Positions 1-8,369 of a DNA stretch of 64,000 nucleotides are shown here, in pieces (the stretch's first letter is position 1; each line of letters opens with the position of its first letter). The DNA is from Lachnospiraceae bacterium (lineage in GTDB: Bacteria; Bacillota; Clostridia; Lachnospirales; Lachnospiraceae). The stretch covers positions 1-64,000 of the forward strand of contig QXWO01000022.1 of NCBI GenBank assembly GCA_009911035.1. The letters run 5' to 3'. The translations under genes and the position numbers were made by a program. The notes beneath the pieces were generated by a model. The model did no database searches and was not told the origin of the DNA. It saw only the letters and a list, made by a program, of their open reading frames with translations.

Positions 1-18
1 TAGACCGGAAGCTTAACC
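1..18 (+). rRNA. 23S rRNA, 3' terminal bases (partial)
   Basis: The first bases read TAGACCGGAAGCTTAACC, which resembles the conserved 3' end of clostridial 23S rRNA (an 'ACTAATAGACC..G..CTTAACC' type ending). It is followed by a GGTTAAG that can pair with the CTTAACC, then by a spacer containing GGTATTCGGTTTTGAAGG, of the kind seen after 23S in Lachnospiraceae, and then by a strong terminator. No 5S gene is visible between it and the terminator. Only 18 bases are inside the window, so this is an inference from a short match. Confidence 0.5.
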
Positions 19-90
19 GAGGGTTAAGGAATAGGATGGAAGGTATCATTTATGGTATTCGGTTTTGAAGGCATGACACAGCATGACAGT

Positions 91-116
91 AAAAGCAGTG
101 AAAACTGCTTTTTTTT
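91..116 (+). terminator. Rho-independent terminator of the rRNA operon
   Basis: A nine-base stem AAAAGCAGT / ACTGCTTTT closes a GAAA tetraloop and runs into a T-tract to position 116. It lies between the probable 23S end and the cheV promoter. Confidence 0.85.
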
Positions 117-117
117 G

Positions 118-146
118 TTGTTTGAATGAGAGATGTATGATATAAT
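118..146 (+). promoter_or_regulatory. Sigma-A promoter of cheV
   Basis: TTGTTT (118-123), 17-base spacer, TATAAT (141-146). A TGA directly before the -10 gives an extended -10 element. It begins within the tail of the upstream terminator and lies about 50 bases before the cheV start. Confidence 0.65.
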
Positions 147-197
147 CTTTTAGAAGGTAAATGCGGGTGTCAACCTGAAAAGAATGAGGTGAAAGAG

Positions 198-1100
198 ATG
201 GATACAAAAATTCTTCTTGAGAATGGAACAAATGAGTTAGAGGTATTGGAATTTGAACTGGATGGAAACGCTTACGGCATTAACGTTGCGAAGATTAAGG
301 AAATTATTCCTTATCAGCAGGTAACGCCTGTACCGAATTCACATCCAAGTATTGAAGGGATTTTTATGCCCAGAGATACGATGATTACAGCAATTGATTT
401 AAAGAATTGCCTGCAGAGAGGAGTCTCCAGCGAAGGCGGATTGTTTATTATTACGAATTTTAATAAATTAGACATAGCTTTTCATGTTGATGCTGTAAAG
501 GGAATACATAGAGTATCATGGGAAAATATCATCAAACCCGGCGCAACAGTTTCCAATGCAGAGGAAAGTATTTCTACAGGTATTGTTAAACTGAATAACA
601 GACTGGTAATTATCCTTGATTTTGAAAAGATTGTAACTGATATTAATCCTGAGACTGGGCTTAAGATCAGCGAAATTGATGAAATGGGCATCAGAGGCAG
701 AAATGACGTTCCAATTTTGATTGCAGAAGACTCTCTTCTTCTGAATCGTTTGATTGTGGATTCCTTAAAGCAGGCGGGATACGTGAATCTGCGTCATACA
801 TGCAACGGACAGGAAGCATATGATATTATTGTTGAGTGCAAGAATAAGGGTACATTGAGACAGAATGTCCAGTGTATCATCACAGATATAGAAATGCCTA
901 TCATGGACGGACACAGGCTCACCAGACTGGTAAAAGAGGACGAAGCGACCAGAGACATTCCGATAATTATTTTCTCATCTCTTGTAAATGAGGAAATGAA
1001 GAGAAAAGGTGAAGCATTAGGCGCTGACGGACAGTTGTCAAAGCCTGAGATAGGAAATCTTGTACGTCTTATTGATGAGCTTGTAGGCCAGAGACAGTAA
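198..1100 (+). CDS. cheV: Chemotaxis protein CheV (CheW domain fused to a response-regulator receiver)
   Basis: CheV is a coupling protein linking chemoreceptors to CheA, with a phosphorylatable receiver that tunes adaptation. The 300-residue product has an N-terminal CheW-like domain (about residues 13-155; 'EFELDGNAYGINV', 'VTPVPNSHPSIEGIF') and a C-terminal receiver (about 170-296). The receiver keeps the acidic pair E177/D178, phospho-acceptor D230 in 'IITDIEMPIMDG', S260 and K282. The ATG at 198 is preceded by GAGGTG at correct spacing; a GTG nine bases upstream is less likely. It is the first gene after the rRNA terminator, and no other chemotaxis or flagellar gene is in the window. Confidence 0.93.
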   Translation: MDTKILLENGTNELEVLEFELDGNAYGINVAKIKEIIPYQQVTPVPNSHPSIEGIFMPRDTMITAIDLKNCLQRGVSSEGGLFIITNFNKLDIAFHVDAVKGIHRVSWENIIKPGATVSNAEESISTGIVKLNNRLVIILDFEKIVTDINPETGLKISEIDEMGIRGRNDVPILIAEDSLLLNRLIVDSLKQAGYVNLRHTCNGQEAYDIIVECKNKGTLRQNVQCIITDIEMPIMDGHRLTRLVKEDEATRDIPIIIFSSLVNEEMKRKGEALGADGQLSKPEIGNLVRLIDELVGQRQ

Positions 1101-1121
1101 GAAATTTTACAGTTAATGCAG

Positions 1122-1143
1122 GAGCCGGAAGGAATTCCGGCTC
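1122..1143 (+). other. Stem-loop between cheV and the next gene
   Basis: A perfect nine-base stem GAGCCGGAA / TTCCGGCTC with a GGAA loop. The tail is only TTATTAC, so termination is probably partial; it could be an attenuator or an mRNA-stabilising hairpin. Confidence 0.5.
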
Positions 1144-1178
1144 TTATTACAATATGTTTTAATCAGGGTGAACTTGGA

Positions 1179-1952
1179 ATGACAGAACGTATCAGAAAGA
1201 GGATGGACGAGGCTGATTTAGTATTGCTTGGTCTTGGAGAAGAACTGGATATTACGAAATTGGTTCAGGAAGATCCATGGTATCAGGCTAAGATTGAAAA
1301 TATTAAAAATAGCTGGATAATTCCTTATGTGAAAAAATTAAGAATTGGACAGATAGCAAAAGACAGATGCAGTGTCTATATGCAGTTATGTTCCATGCTG
1401 GAGCATAAAAACTATTTTATTGTTTCAATTTGTCAGGATGGCGCCATAAAGGATGCAGGATTTGATGAAAGCCGTATTGTGGAACCATGCGGAGGATACG
1501 AAAAGCTGCAATGCAGTGAAAAATGCAGTGGGAAGCTTCATGAGGTTTCCAGTAAACTGCAAAATCAGATAAAAGATTTTTTAGATGGGAAATTAACAGA
1601 AGCGGATTTGGAGGAGCCTTGCTGTCCCGACTGTGGCAAGCCGCTGGTCTTTAACAATATAAATGCTGCACATTATGCAGAAGAGGGATATTTAAATCAA
1701 TGGATGCGGTATAAGAAATGGCTTCAGGGAACTGTGAATAAGAATGTATGCCTGCTTGAAATTGGCGTCGGGATGAAATATCCCACAGTAATAAGATGGC
1801 CTTTTGAAAAGATAACATTTTATAACCAAAAGGCTGAATTGTTTAGGGTTCACAGTAAACTATACCAGATGGCAGGAGAAATTAAGGAGAGAGGCTTTGG
1901 CATATGTCGGGAGCCGGAAGAATTTTTAAAAGAATTGTCTAACGGTATTTAA
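1179..1952 (+). CDS. Sirtuin-fold (SIR2-like) protein with degenerate NAD/catalytic motifs
   Basis: A 257-residue protein whose order of motifs follows SIR2 proteins: a nucleotide-fold start 'ADLVLLGLGEEL' (12-23), 'NYFIVSICQDGAIKDAGF' (78-95) in place of the 'TQNIDGLH' segment, a four-cysteine zinc site (C112, C116, C149, C152), and 'LLEIGVGMKYPTVIRW' (192-207) in place of the 'GTSLxVxP' segment. The zinc site is intact, but the GAGxS loop reads GLGEE, the conserved Asn is lost, and the catalytic His of 'E-x-HG' appears replaced (IVEPCGGY, 100-107). Ordinary deacetylase activity is therefore doubtful. ATG 1179 was chosen because an upstream in-frame ATG at 1116 would put the hairpin at 1122-1143 inside the gene. 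Confidence 0.65.
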   Translation: MTERIRKRMDEADLVLLGLGEELDITKLVQEDPWYQAKIENIKNSWIIPYVKKLRIGQIAKDRCSVYMQLCSMLEHKNYFIVSICQDGAIKDAGFDESRIVEPCGGYEKLQCSEKCSGKLHEVSSKLQNQIKDFLDGKLTEADLEEPCCPDCGKPLVFNNINAAHYAEEGYLNQWMRYKKWLQGTVNKNVCLLEIGVGMKYPTVIRWPFEKITFYNQKAELFRVHSKLYQMAGEIKERGFGICREPEEFLKELSNGI

Positions 1953-1973
1953 TGTGATAAACTAAAACAAATA

Positions 1974-1989
1974 CTGTCCTTTTGGACAG
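1974..1989 (+). other. Short stem-loop before the 2010 gene
   Basis: CTGTCC-TTTT-GGACAG, a perfect six-base stem located 20 bases before the ATG at 2010 and just upstream of its AGAGGGG ribosome binding site. No T-tract follows, so it is not an obvious terminator. Confidence 0.4.
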
Positions 1990-2009
1990 ATGAAAGCAGA
2001 GGGGTATCT

Positions 2010-3752
2010 ATGGCTACGGATGAAGAATTTTTTGATAGTTTATTGGAAAATGAAAGGGAAGGCGGTGCATCAGGTGAAGGGGCTGCGGCTGAGGGTACAA
2101 GTGTTTCTGATGACTGGCTGACCCATATTGATGATCTTTTTGCGCGGGCTGATGAGCAGGCAAATGAGGAAAGTTTATCCTCCGGCGTCGAGGAAAATGA
2201 TGAGTCGTTGGATATGTTTGATGAAAATATAAGCTTTTTAAATGCCGATTTTGAACTTGCAGATTTTGAGAATATGGATGTTACACAGATTATCGACAGT
2301 ATGGAGAAGGCTGGTTCGGACCTGGAGGAGATCAACGGACTGCTGAAAGATGTAGACCAGAGTATTTCCATTCCCGACAGTGTGGCGTCTGCCGAAAGTG
2401 CACCTGTGCCGGAGAATGTATCTCTACCGGAAAGTGCATCTTTATCAGACACTGCGCCTGCGCCGGAAAGTGTGTCCTTAGCTGATAGTGCATCAATGTC
2501 AGGCGGGGCATCTGCAGATAAAGGGACGGATGCTGAGAGTCTGGCCATGGATCTTGCAAATTCCATTGACAATTCCAACGTAAGTTCTGATGATATCTTT
2601 GATATTTTTGCGGAAAGTATGCCCGAGGAAGATACACAGAACAAAACCAGCGGGGAAGACGGCGGCACACAGGAAGAGGAGCAAAAAGAGAAACCTTCTA
2701 AAAAGAAAAAATCCAAGCTCTTTGGAAAGGGAAAGAAATCCAAGAAAGACGGGGAAGAGGGTATTGCCGTTACGGATGTTGTTTCGGATGGAACAGATGA
2801 ACTGTTAGATGCACTTCCGGGGGCAGAGCAGGAAGAGGGCAAAAAGACTAAGGAAAAGAAGCCGGGACTTTTCACCAGAATGATGACGTATCTTACTGAG
2901 GAAGAGGAGGAGCCCCTTTCGGATGAAAATGCTGCGATCCTGAAAGAGCTGGACGAAGAAGATAAGCAGAAGTCCAAGAAGGGAAAGAAAAAGAAAGAGA
3001 AAAAACCTAAGAAGGATAAGAAAGGTAAAAAGGGACAGGAGGGCGGCGAACTAGCGGAAGGCGAAGAAGGCGCAGAGGAAGAAGAGAAGTCCAGGAAGAA
3101 AAAGAAGAAGGAAAAGAAAGAGAAAAAAGAGAAAGCGCCGAACGAGGAAAGCAATGAAAAGTCTGTAAAAGCGTTAAGCAGGAAAAATATGCTGCTTATC
3201 GTTGCGTTCTGTGCAACTTTAACTACCTGCCTCGTTACATTAAGCACTTTCCTGCCTGAATATTCAGATAGAAAATATGCCCGCGACGCTTTTTATGCAG
3301 GGGATTATCAGACGGCATATACATTACTTTACAATAAACGTCTTGACAGTAACGATACAGTTATTTTCAACAGAGTAAAGATTGTCCTTAAGTTTGAAAA
3401 GAGGCTTAAGTCCTATGAAAATAATATTGCCCTTGGCAGGGAGCTGGAAGCTGTCCATGCGCTTATGCAGGGAGTGGCAGATTACCAGAATCCCGAAGGG
3501 GCAGATGAATACGGCGCACGGAATGAAATTGATGCTATTTATCAGCAGATTTGTTCCATACTGGAAAATGAGTACGGCATTACCCCGGAGGAAGCAATAG
3601 AGATTAATGCTTATGAAAGCACTGAATATACAAAGAAGCTGAATTCTGTTGTGAATGGAACGGACTATACGGCGCCTGGGGAAGAAAAGGAAGAGGAGCC
3701 GGCTGTACCCCAGGATATCCTGCCGGATGAAGAGGAAATCATCACATATTGA
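2010..3752 (+). CDS. Large charged single-pass membrane protein of unknown function
   Basis: I do not recognise a named family. The 580-residue product has four parts: an acidic N-terminus (1-115); a Ser/Ala/Pro/Val-rich stretch of imperfect repeats like 'SVSLADSAS' (about 125-165); a region alternating acidic runs with three strongly lysine-rich blocks (about 225-245, 325-350, 362-380); and one membrane segment at about 394-416 followed by a 165-residue outer domain. The outer domain has TPR-like helices ('ARDAFYAGDYQTAYTLL'). The lysine-rich side should be cytoplasmic. An AGAGGGG ribosome binding site precedes ATG 2010. It ends just before hisH and may be co-transcribed with it. Confidence 0.75.
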   Translation: MATDEEFFDSLLENEREGGASGEGAAAEGTSVSDDWLTHIDDLFARADEQANEESLSSGVEENDESLDMFDENISFLNADFELADFENMDVTQIIDSMEKAGSDLEEINGLLKDVDQSISIPDSVASAESAPVPENVSLPESASLSDTAPAPESVSLADSASMSGGASADKGTDAESLAMDLANSIDNSNVSSDDIFDIFAESMPEEDTQNKTSGEDGGTQEEEQKEKPSKKKKSKLFGKGKKSKKDGEEGIAVTDVVSDGTDELLDALPGAEQEEGKKTKEKKPGLFTRMMTYLTEEEEEPLSDENAAILKELDEEDKQKSKKGKKKKEKKPKKDKKGKKGQEGGELAEGEEGAEEEEKSRKKKKKEKKEKKEKAPNEESNEKSVKALSRKNMLLIVAFCATLTTCLVTLSTFLPEYSDRKYARDAFYAGDYQTAYTLLYNKRLDSNDTVIFNRVKIVLKFEKRLKSYENNIALGRELEAVHALMQGVADYQNPEGADEYGARNEIDAIYQQICSILENEYGITPEEAIEINAYESTEYTKKLNSVVNGTDYTAPGEEKEEEPAVPQDILPDEEEIITY

Positions 3753-3763
3753 CGGAGAAAGAA

Positions 3764-4378
3764 ATGACGGCGATTATTGACTATGATGCAGGCAATATTA
3801 AAAGCGTGGAAAAAGCCCTCCTTAAACTGGGGGAAGAGGCAGTCATTACCAGAGACAGGGAAGTAATCCTGCACGCTGACAGAGTGATCCTGCCCGGTGT
3901 AGGCTCTTTCGGGGATGCCATGACTAAAATCAGAGCTTACGAGCTGGAGCAGGTCATTAAAGAAGTGGTTCAGAAAGGAGTTCCCTTTTTGGGAATCTGC
4001 CTTGGCCTGCAGCTTTTGTTTGAAAAAAGCGGGGAAAGTGAAGGTGTAAAAGGACTGGGGATTCTTCCCGGGGAGGTTCTGCGGATCCCCGACAAACCGG
4101 GAATTAAAATTCCCCATATTGGATGGAATTCCCTGACATTCCCTAATCCAGGGAGGTTGTTTGCGGGAATCCCGGAGGAGTCCTATGTCTATTTTGTACA
4201 TTCCTATTATCTGAAAGCCGGGGATGAAAAAATTGTTACGGCGGCTGCAGAATATGGAACCACGATTCATGCGTCGGTGGAGAAAGACAATATCTTTGCC
4301 TGCCAGTTCCATCCGGAAAAAAGTTCAGGGGTCGGTCTTAAGATTTTAAAAAATTTTATAGAAATCGGGAAAGCATGA
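3764..4378 (+). CDS. hisH: Imidazole glycerol phosphate synthase, glutamine amidotransferase subunit
   Basis: HisH hydrolyses glutamine and channels ammonia to HisF in histidine biosynthesis. The 204-residue class I amidotransferase shows the nucleophile C79 in 'FLGICLGLQLLF' and the H183/E185 pair in 'CQFHPEKSSG', plus 'GVGSFGDAM' and 'YFVHSYY', all typical of HisH. The chosen ATG at 3764 has GGAG seven bases upstream; a TTG at 3749 overlaps the previous stop and is unlikely. It is followed 45 bases later by hisF. No other his genes are present. Confidence 0.95.
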   Translation: MTAIIDYDAGNIKSVEKALLKLGEEAVITRDREVILHADRVILPGVGSFGDAMTKIRAYELEQVIKEVVQKGVPFLGICLGLQLLFEKSGESEGVKGLGILPGEVLRIPDKPGIKIPHIGWNSLTFPNPGRLFAGIPEESYVYFVHSYYLKAGDEKIVTAAAEYGTTIHASVEKDNIFACQFHPEKSSGVGLKILKNFIEIGKA

Positions 4379-4423
4379 CAGAAGAGGCTTATTTGTCCGG
4401 CAATCCCGCGGAGAAATTGGGAA

Positions 4424-5185
4424 ATGCATACAAAAAGAATCATTCCCTGCCTGGATGTAAATAACGGCAGGGTAGTGAAAGGAACGAATTTCATAAACTT
4501 AAGGGATGCCGGGGATCCGGTGGAAGTTGGAAGCGAGTATGACAGGGCCGGGGCGGACGAACTGGTGTTTCTGGATATTACAGCATCTTCTGAGGCAAGG
4601 GATATTAAGGCTGATATGGTTAGGCGTGTGGCCGAGACGGTATTTATTCCTTTTACAGTGGGCGGCGGTATCAGATCAGTGGACGATTTTAAGATGATTT
4701 TAAGAGAAGGTGCGGACAAGGTGGCGGTCAACAGCGCAGCCATTATGAATCCAAATCTGATTAGCGAAGCGGCGGATAAGTTTGGCAGCCAGTGTGTAGT
4801 GGTAGCCATTGATGCCAGAAGAAGAAAAGACAAAAAAGGCTGGAATATTTACAAAAACGGCGGCCGTGTAGATATGGGCATAGATGCTGTTGAGTGGGCA
4901 ATGAAAGCGGACAGGCTGGGGGCAGGGGAGATTCTGCTGACTAGTATGGACTGTGACGGAACGAAAGCGGGATACGACATTGAACTGACAAGACTGGTGG
5001 CTGAAAATGTTTCTGTTCCTGTGATTGCGTCCGGCGGTGCAGGAACAAGAGAGCATTTTTACGATGCCCTGGAAGAAGGAAAAGCGGATGCAGTCCTGGC
5101 GGCTTCCCTATTTCACTATAAAGAACTGGAAATTAGAGAATTAAAAGAATACCTAAGAAGCAGAGGGGCAGCGGTACGGATTTGA
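4424..5185 (+). CDS. hisF: Imidazole glycerol phosphate synthase, cyclase subunit
   Basis: HisF forms imidazole glycerol phosphate and AICAR from PRFAR and ammonia supplied by HisH. The 253-residue half-barrel-repeat protein begins '[12 protein letters not shown]' with catalytic D11. It carries the second catalytic D130 in 'VVAIDARR', and the phosphate-binding loops 'TVGGGIRS' (78-85) and 'VIASGGAG'. Length is normal for the family. A GCGGAG ribosome binding site precedes the ATG. It completes the HisHF enzyme with the gene directly upstream. Confidence 0.97.
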   Translation: MHTKRIIPCLDVNNGRVVKGTNFINLRDAGDPVEVGSEYDRAGADELVFLDITASSEARDIKADMVRRVAETVFIPFTVGGGIRSVDDFKMILREGADKVAVNSAAIMNPNLISEAADKFGSQCVVVAIDARRRKDKKGWNIYKNGGRVDMGIDAVEWAMKADRLGAGEILLTSMDCDGTKAGYDIELTRLVAENVSVPVIASGGAGTREHFYDALEEGKADAVLAASLFHYKELEIRELKEYLRSRGAAVRI

Positions 5186-5264
5186 TTGCTGCTGACAACA
5201 CGCTCTAGTGGGCCGTACCTGTACGGGTATTTGGCGTTTTAAAATACGAAAGAAGGGCAAAGCG

Positions 5265-5942
5265 ATGGCAATGATTGATAATGACTGGCTGGAATGTGTA
5301 CAGGGAGAATTTAGAAAGCCCTATTACAAGGAGCTATATACTTTTGTGAAGAAAGAATATGACACCCGCGTGATTTATCCCCCTGCAGATGACATTTTTA
5401 ATGCATTTCATTTAACGCCTCTTGGCCAGGTCAAGGTTTTGATCTTAGGACAGGATCCCTATCATGGGGCACATCAGGCTCATGGCCTGTGTTTCTCTGT
5501 TCTGCCTGATCAGCGGGATATTCCGCCCTCCCTGCAGAATATCTACAAGGAACTGCAGGAGGATCTGGGATGTTATATTCCCAATAACGGATATCTGGAA
5601 AAGTGGGCCAGACAGGGTGTGCTGATGCTCAACACCGTGCTGACGGTGCGTGCCCACCAGGCAGGTTCCCATCAGAAAAAGGGCTGGGAACAGTTTACGG
5701 ATGCCATTATTCAGGCGGTAAATGCAAAGGACAGTCCAGTGGTGTATTTACTGTGGGGAAGGCCGGCCCAGAGCAAGATACCCATGCTGACCAATCCCAG
5801 ACATCTAATATTAAAAGCGCCTCATCCAAGTCCATTGTCAGCGAGCAGGGGATTTTTTGGGTGCAGGCATTTCAGCCAGGCAAATGAATTCCTGAAAAGC
5901 CAAGGGATGGAGCCTGTGGACTGGCAGATTGAAAACATATAA
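5265..5942 (+). CDS. ung: Uracil-DNA glycosylase (family 1)
   Basis: Removes uracil from DNA as the first step of base excision repair. The 225-residue product has the family 1 water-activating motif 'GQDPYHG' with D64, the uracil-recognition 'LNTVLTV', and the minor-groove intercalation loop 'HPSPLSA' with H187. The ATG at 5265 follows AAGGGCAAAGCG and gives the usual length; the open frame extends 19 codons upstream without support. It is on the same strand 80 bases after hisF. A new promoter starts shortly after its stop. Confidence 0.95.
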   Translation: MAMIDNDWLECVQGEFRKPYYKELYTFVKKEYDTRVIYPPADDIFNAFHLTPLGQVKVLILGQDPYHGAHQAHGLCFSVLPDQRDIPPSLQNIYKELQEDLGCYIPNNGYLEKWARQGVLMLNTVLTVRAHQAGSHQKKGWEQFTDAIIQAVNAKDSPVVYLLWGRPAQSKIPMLTNPRHLILKAPHPSPLSASRGFFGCRHFSQANEFLKSQGMEPVDWQIENI

Positions 5943-5976
5943 TGTTTCTGCATAATAATTTTATAAAAAGAAAGAG

Positions 5977-6005
5977 TTGACAAAAAGCTGATACTGCATT
6001 ATAGT
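5977..6005 (+). promoter_or_regulatory. Sigma-A promoter of the TrmB-regulator/lysA operon
   Basis: Consensus TTGACA (5977-5982), 17-base spacer, TATAGT (6000-6005). It is one of the strongest-looking promoters in the window and drives a leader of about 130 bases before the GTG at 6147. Confidence 0.8.
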
Positions 6006-6008
6006 GTT

Positions 6009-6121
6009 CCTGTAAAGAACTACTAATGTAGTGCCAGCTTTTTTACAGAAGGATAAAAGTGAAAATAATTGTAAAAATCTAAGTCCGGAAATACGCTGAC
6101 TAAGATTTTCTATCTTTCACT
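6009..6121 (+). promoter_or_regulatory. Structured 5' leader of the TrmB-regulator/lysA operon
   Basis: Two nested inverted repeats are visible. CTGTAAA (6009-6015) pairs with TTTACAG (6042-6048) around an inner ACTAC/GTAGT hairpin. Further on, GTGAAA and TTTCAC bracket an AAAATCTAAGTC / GACTAAGATTTT stem with one mismatch, ending near 6121. The ribosome binding site (AGGGAGG) lies just after. No known lysine-riboswitch or T-box core was recognised. Confidence 0.45.
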
Positions 6122-6146
6122 CATTGTAGTAGTAGGGAGGTTAAAT

Positions 6147-6884
6147 GTGGAAAGGGAAGTAGATGAAAGTGCTATTCTTGACAGGCTGGTTTTGTTTGGG
6201 CTGACAAGACAGGAAGCGGCGGTTTATCTGTGTCTGTATCAGCAGGGGGAGCTGAACGGATACGAAGCTGCCAAATATACAGGGATTTCCCGGTCAAATG
6301 TTTACAGCGCCTTATCTGCGCTGACAGATAAAGGAGCAGCCTATCTGATAGAAGGCGATTCCAGCAGGTATATGGCGGTGGCCATAGATGAATTCTGCGA
6401 AAATAAGATTCGAAGCTTAAACAGGGAGAAGGAATATCTGATTAAAAATATTCCATCTATGAAAGAGGTTGAAATCGGGTATATTACCATAACAGGGAAC
6501 GGGAATATCTGGGACAAGATAATCAGCATGATCAACGAGGCTGAAAAGAGAATTTATTTTTCCGCTTCCTGCCGGATAATCGAAAAACTCCAGGCAGAAT
6601 TTTTAAAAGTTCTTGGGAAAAAAATTAAGCTGGTACTTATAACGGACGGGACAGTCACTAATCAGGAACTTAGAAAGAACAGTATTTACTATATGGGAAG
6701 TGACAGGGGCAATAATATCCGGCTGATTGTTGACTCGGAATATGCTCTTACAGGTGAAATTACAGGCAGTAAGGACGATACCTGTCTTTACACAGGGCAG
6801 AAGAATTTTATCAGCGTTTTTAAGGAAACCCTTAGAAATGAAATTGTGTTGATACAGTTACAGGGAGGAGAAATTCATGAATAA
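6147..6884 (+). CDS. TrmB-family transcriptional regulator
   Basis: A 245-residue protein with an N-terminal winged-helix TrmB-type DNA-binding domain (about 8-75; 'LTRQEAAVYLCLYQQGELNGYEAA', 'SRSNVYSALSALTDKGAAYL', here in parts). A linker helix and a C-terminal PLD-like sensor domain (about 100-240) follow. The start is GTG at 6147, fixed by AGGGAGG seven bases upstream; the ATG two bases earlier is in a frame that stops at once. The gene overlaps lysA by eight bases, so the two are translationally coupled. Control of lysA or of its own operon is an inference from this overlap. The ligand is unknown. Confidence 0.85.
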   Translation: MEREVDESAILDRLVLFGLTRQEAAVYLCLYQQGELNGYEAAKYTGISRSNVYSALSALTDKGAAYLIEGDSSRYMAVAIDEFCENKIRSLNREKEYLIKNIPSMKEVEIGYITITGNGNIWDKIISMINEAEKRIYFSASCRIIEKLQAEFLKVLGKKIKLVLITDGTVTNQELRKNSIYYMGSDRGNNIRLIVDSEYALTGEITGSKDDTCLYTGQKNFISVFKETLRNEIVLIQLQGGEIHE

Positions 6885-8148
6885 AATACCGTTTATTACC
6901 AAAGAAAAGGCGCAGGAGATCGCAATGACATATCCCACGCCCTTTCATTTATATGATGAAAGAGGGATTCGCGAAAATGCAAAGGCCGTGAAAGAGGCTT
7001 TTGCCTGGAATCCGGGATTTAAGGAATATTTTGCTGTAAAGGCCACGCCCAATCCTTACCTGATTCAGATCCTAAGGGAATACGGCTGTGGCTGCGACTG
7101 TTCATCTATGACAGAACTGATGTTAAGCAAGGCAATGGGAATTGAGGGAGAAGACATTATGTTTTCCTCCAACGATACACCGGCGGAGGAATATGCCTTT
7201 GCAGGCGAACTGGGAGCAATTATTAATCTGGACGATATCACCCATATAGATTTTGTAGAAAAAATTCTGGGAAAACTGCCCAGAACTATAAGCTGCCGCT
7301 ATAATCCCGGCGGTGTATTTAAGATGAGCAACGGGATCATGGATAATCCGGGAGATGCCAAATATGGATTTACCACAGAGCAGATGTTTGAAGGGTACCG
7401 CCTTTTAAAGGAAAAAGGCGTTGAAGATTTCGGCATCCATGCTTTTCTTGCCAGCAATACCGTATCAAATGAATACTATCCTGTTCTTGCCAGAGAGCTG
7501 TTTGAACTGGCGGTCAGACTAAAGAAGGAAACCGGAGCACATATTAAGTTCATCAACCTTTCCGGGGGCATAGGAATCCCCTATCAGCCGGACCAGGAGG
7601 CCAATGACATCCGGGTAATCGGTGAAGGTGTCCGCAGGGTGTATGAGGAAGTCCTGGTTCCTGCCGGAATGGGGGATGTAGCCATTTATACGGAGATGGG
7701 CCGCTTTATGATGGGACCTTACGGCCAGCTTGTGACAAAAGCAATCCATGAGAAGCATACCCACAAGGAGTACATTGGAGTGGACGCCTGTGCGGTGAAT
7801 CTGATGCGTCCTGCCATGTATGGGGCATACCACCATATTACCGTGCTTGGAAAAGAGGATGCTCCCTGCAGCTATAAGTATGATGTGACAGGCTCCCTGT
7901 GTGAGAATAATGATAAATTTGCAGTAGACAGGATGCTTCCGGCAATTGAAAAAGGGGACTATCTGGTAATCCACGATACCGGTGCACATGGATATGCCAT
8001 GGGCTATAATTATAACGGTAAACTGAAATCTGCGGAACTGCTGCTGAAAGAAGACGGGTCTGTGCAGCTTATCAGAAGGGCGGAAACACCGAAGGATTAC
8101 TTCGCAACGCTGGACTGCCTGGACATTTATGATAAATTAGAGCTATAG
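6877..8148 (+). CDS. lysA: Diaminopimelate decarboxylase
   Basis: A 423-residue fold-type III PLP decarboxylase, the last step of lysine synthesis (meso-diaminopimelate to lysine plus CO2). The PLP lysine is K55 in 'YFAVKATPNP'. The glycine-rich phosphate loop 'NLSGGIGIPY', 'YTEMGRFMMGPYG', the C-terminal 'GSLCENNDKF' cysteine and 'AHGYAMGYNYNG' complete the active site. A GGGAGGAG ribosome binding site precedes the ATG. Other members of the family act on ornithine, arginine or carboxynorspermidine, but the CENND motif fits LysA best. Pairing with a TrmB regulator is unusual. Confidence 0.87.
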   Translation: MNKIPFITKEKAQEIAMTYPTPFHLYDERGIRENAKAVKEAFAWNPGFKEYFAVKATPNPYLIQILREYGCGCDCSSMTELMLSKAMGIEGEDIMFSSNDTPAEEYAFAGELGAIINLDDITHIDFVEKILGKLPRTISCRYNPGGVFKMSNGIMDNPGDAKYGFTTEQMFEGYRLLKEKGVEDFGIHAFLASNTVSNEYYPVLARELFELAVRLKKETGAHIKFINLSGGIGIPYQPDQEANDIRVIGEGVRRVYEEVLVPAGMGDVAIYTEMGRFMMGPYGQLVTKAIHEKHTHKEYIGVDACAVNLMRPAMYGAYHHITVLGKEDAPCSYKYDVTGSLCENNDKFAVDRMLPAIEKGDYLVIHDTGAHGYAMGYNYNGKLKSAELLLKEDGSVQLIRRAETPKDYFATLDCLDIYDKLEL

Positions 8149-8200
8149 TTTTTAGCTACAGTTCTGCCCTCCAGACGGTCAGAAAGCAATTTTTTCTATG

Positions 8201-8225
8201 GGCCTGCGCAGTAAATGCGCAGGCC
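8201..8225 (+). terminator. Strong stem-loop after lysA
   Basis: A perfect ten-base stem GGCCTGCGCA / TGCGCAGGCC with a GTAAA loop. A T-run occurs only about 25 bases later (8252-8258), so it is either an imperfect terminator or an mRNA 3'-end stabiliser. Confidence 0.55.
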
Positions 8226-8278
8226 TGTGGGAACAGGAACAGCGGTTATACTTTTTTTATGTTTTTTAATAAAAGAAC

Positions 8279-8350
8279 TTGCCAATAACAGCAGAATGTG
8301 ATATGATATTAATCGGCTGTTGAACTGATTAAATAGCTAATTTGTATAAT
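8279..8350 (+). promoter_or_regulatory. Promoter region of tRNA-Leu
   Basis: Two candidates are present. TTGCCA (8279-8284) and TATGAT (8302-8307) have a 17-base spacer. TTGAAC (8320-8325) and TATAAT (8345-8350) have a 19-base spacer and end 20 bases before the tRNA. Either could be used. Confidence 0.5.
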
Positions 8351-8369
8351 GTATATGTGTTAAATATAA

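Noticed and set aside
1949-3247. 432-codon open frame on the minus strand with Ser/Phe/Leu-rich translation
   Set aside because: It is antisense to the Lys/Glu-rich gene at 2010-3752; AAG/GAA-rich codons read in reverse give long Ser/Phe frames. No ribosome binding site or family resemblance.
6009-6121. Lysine riboswitch upstream of lysA
   Set aside because: The leader is too short and lacks recognisable L-box core segments; only generic inverted repeats are seen.
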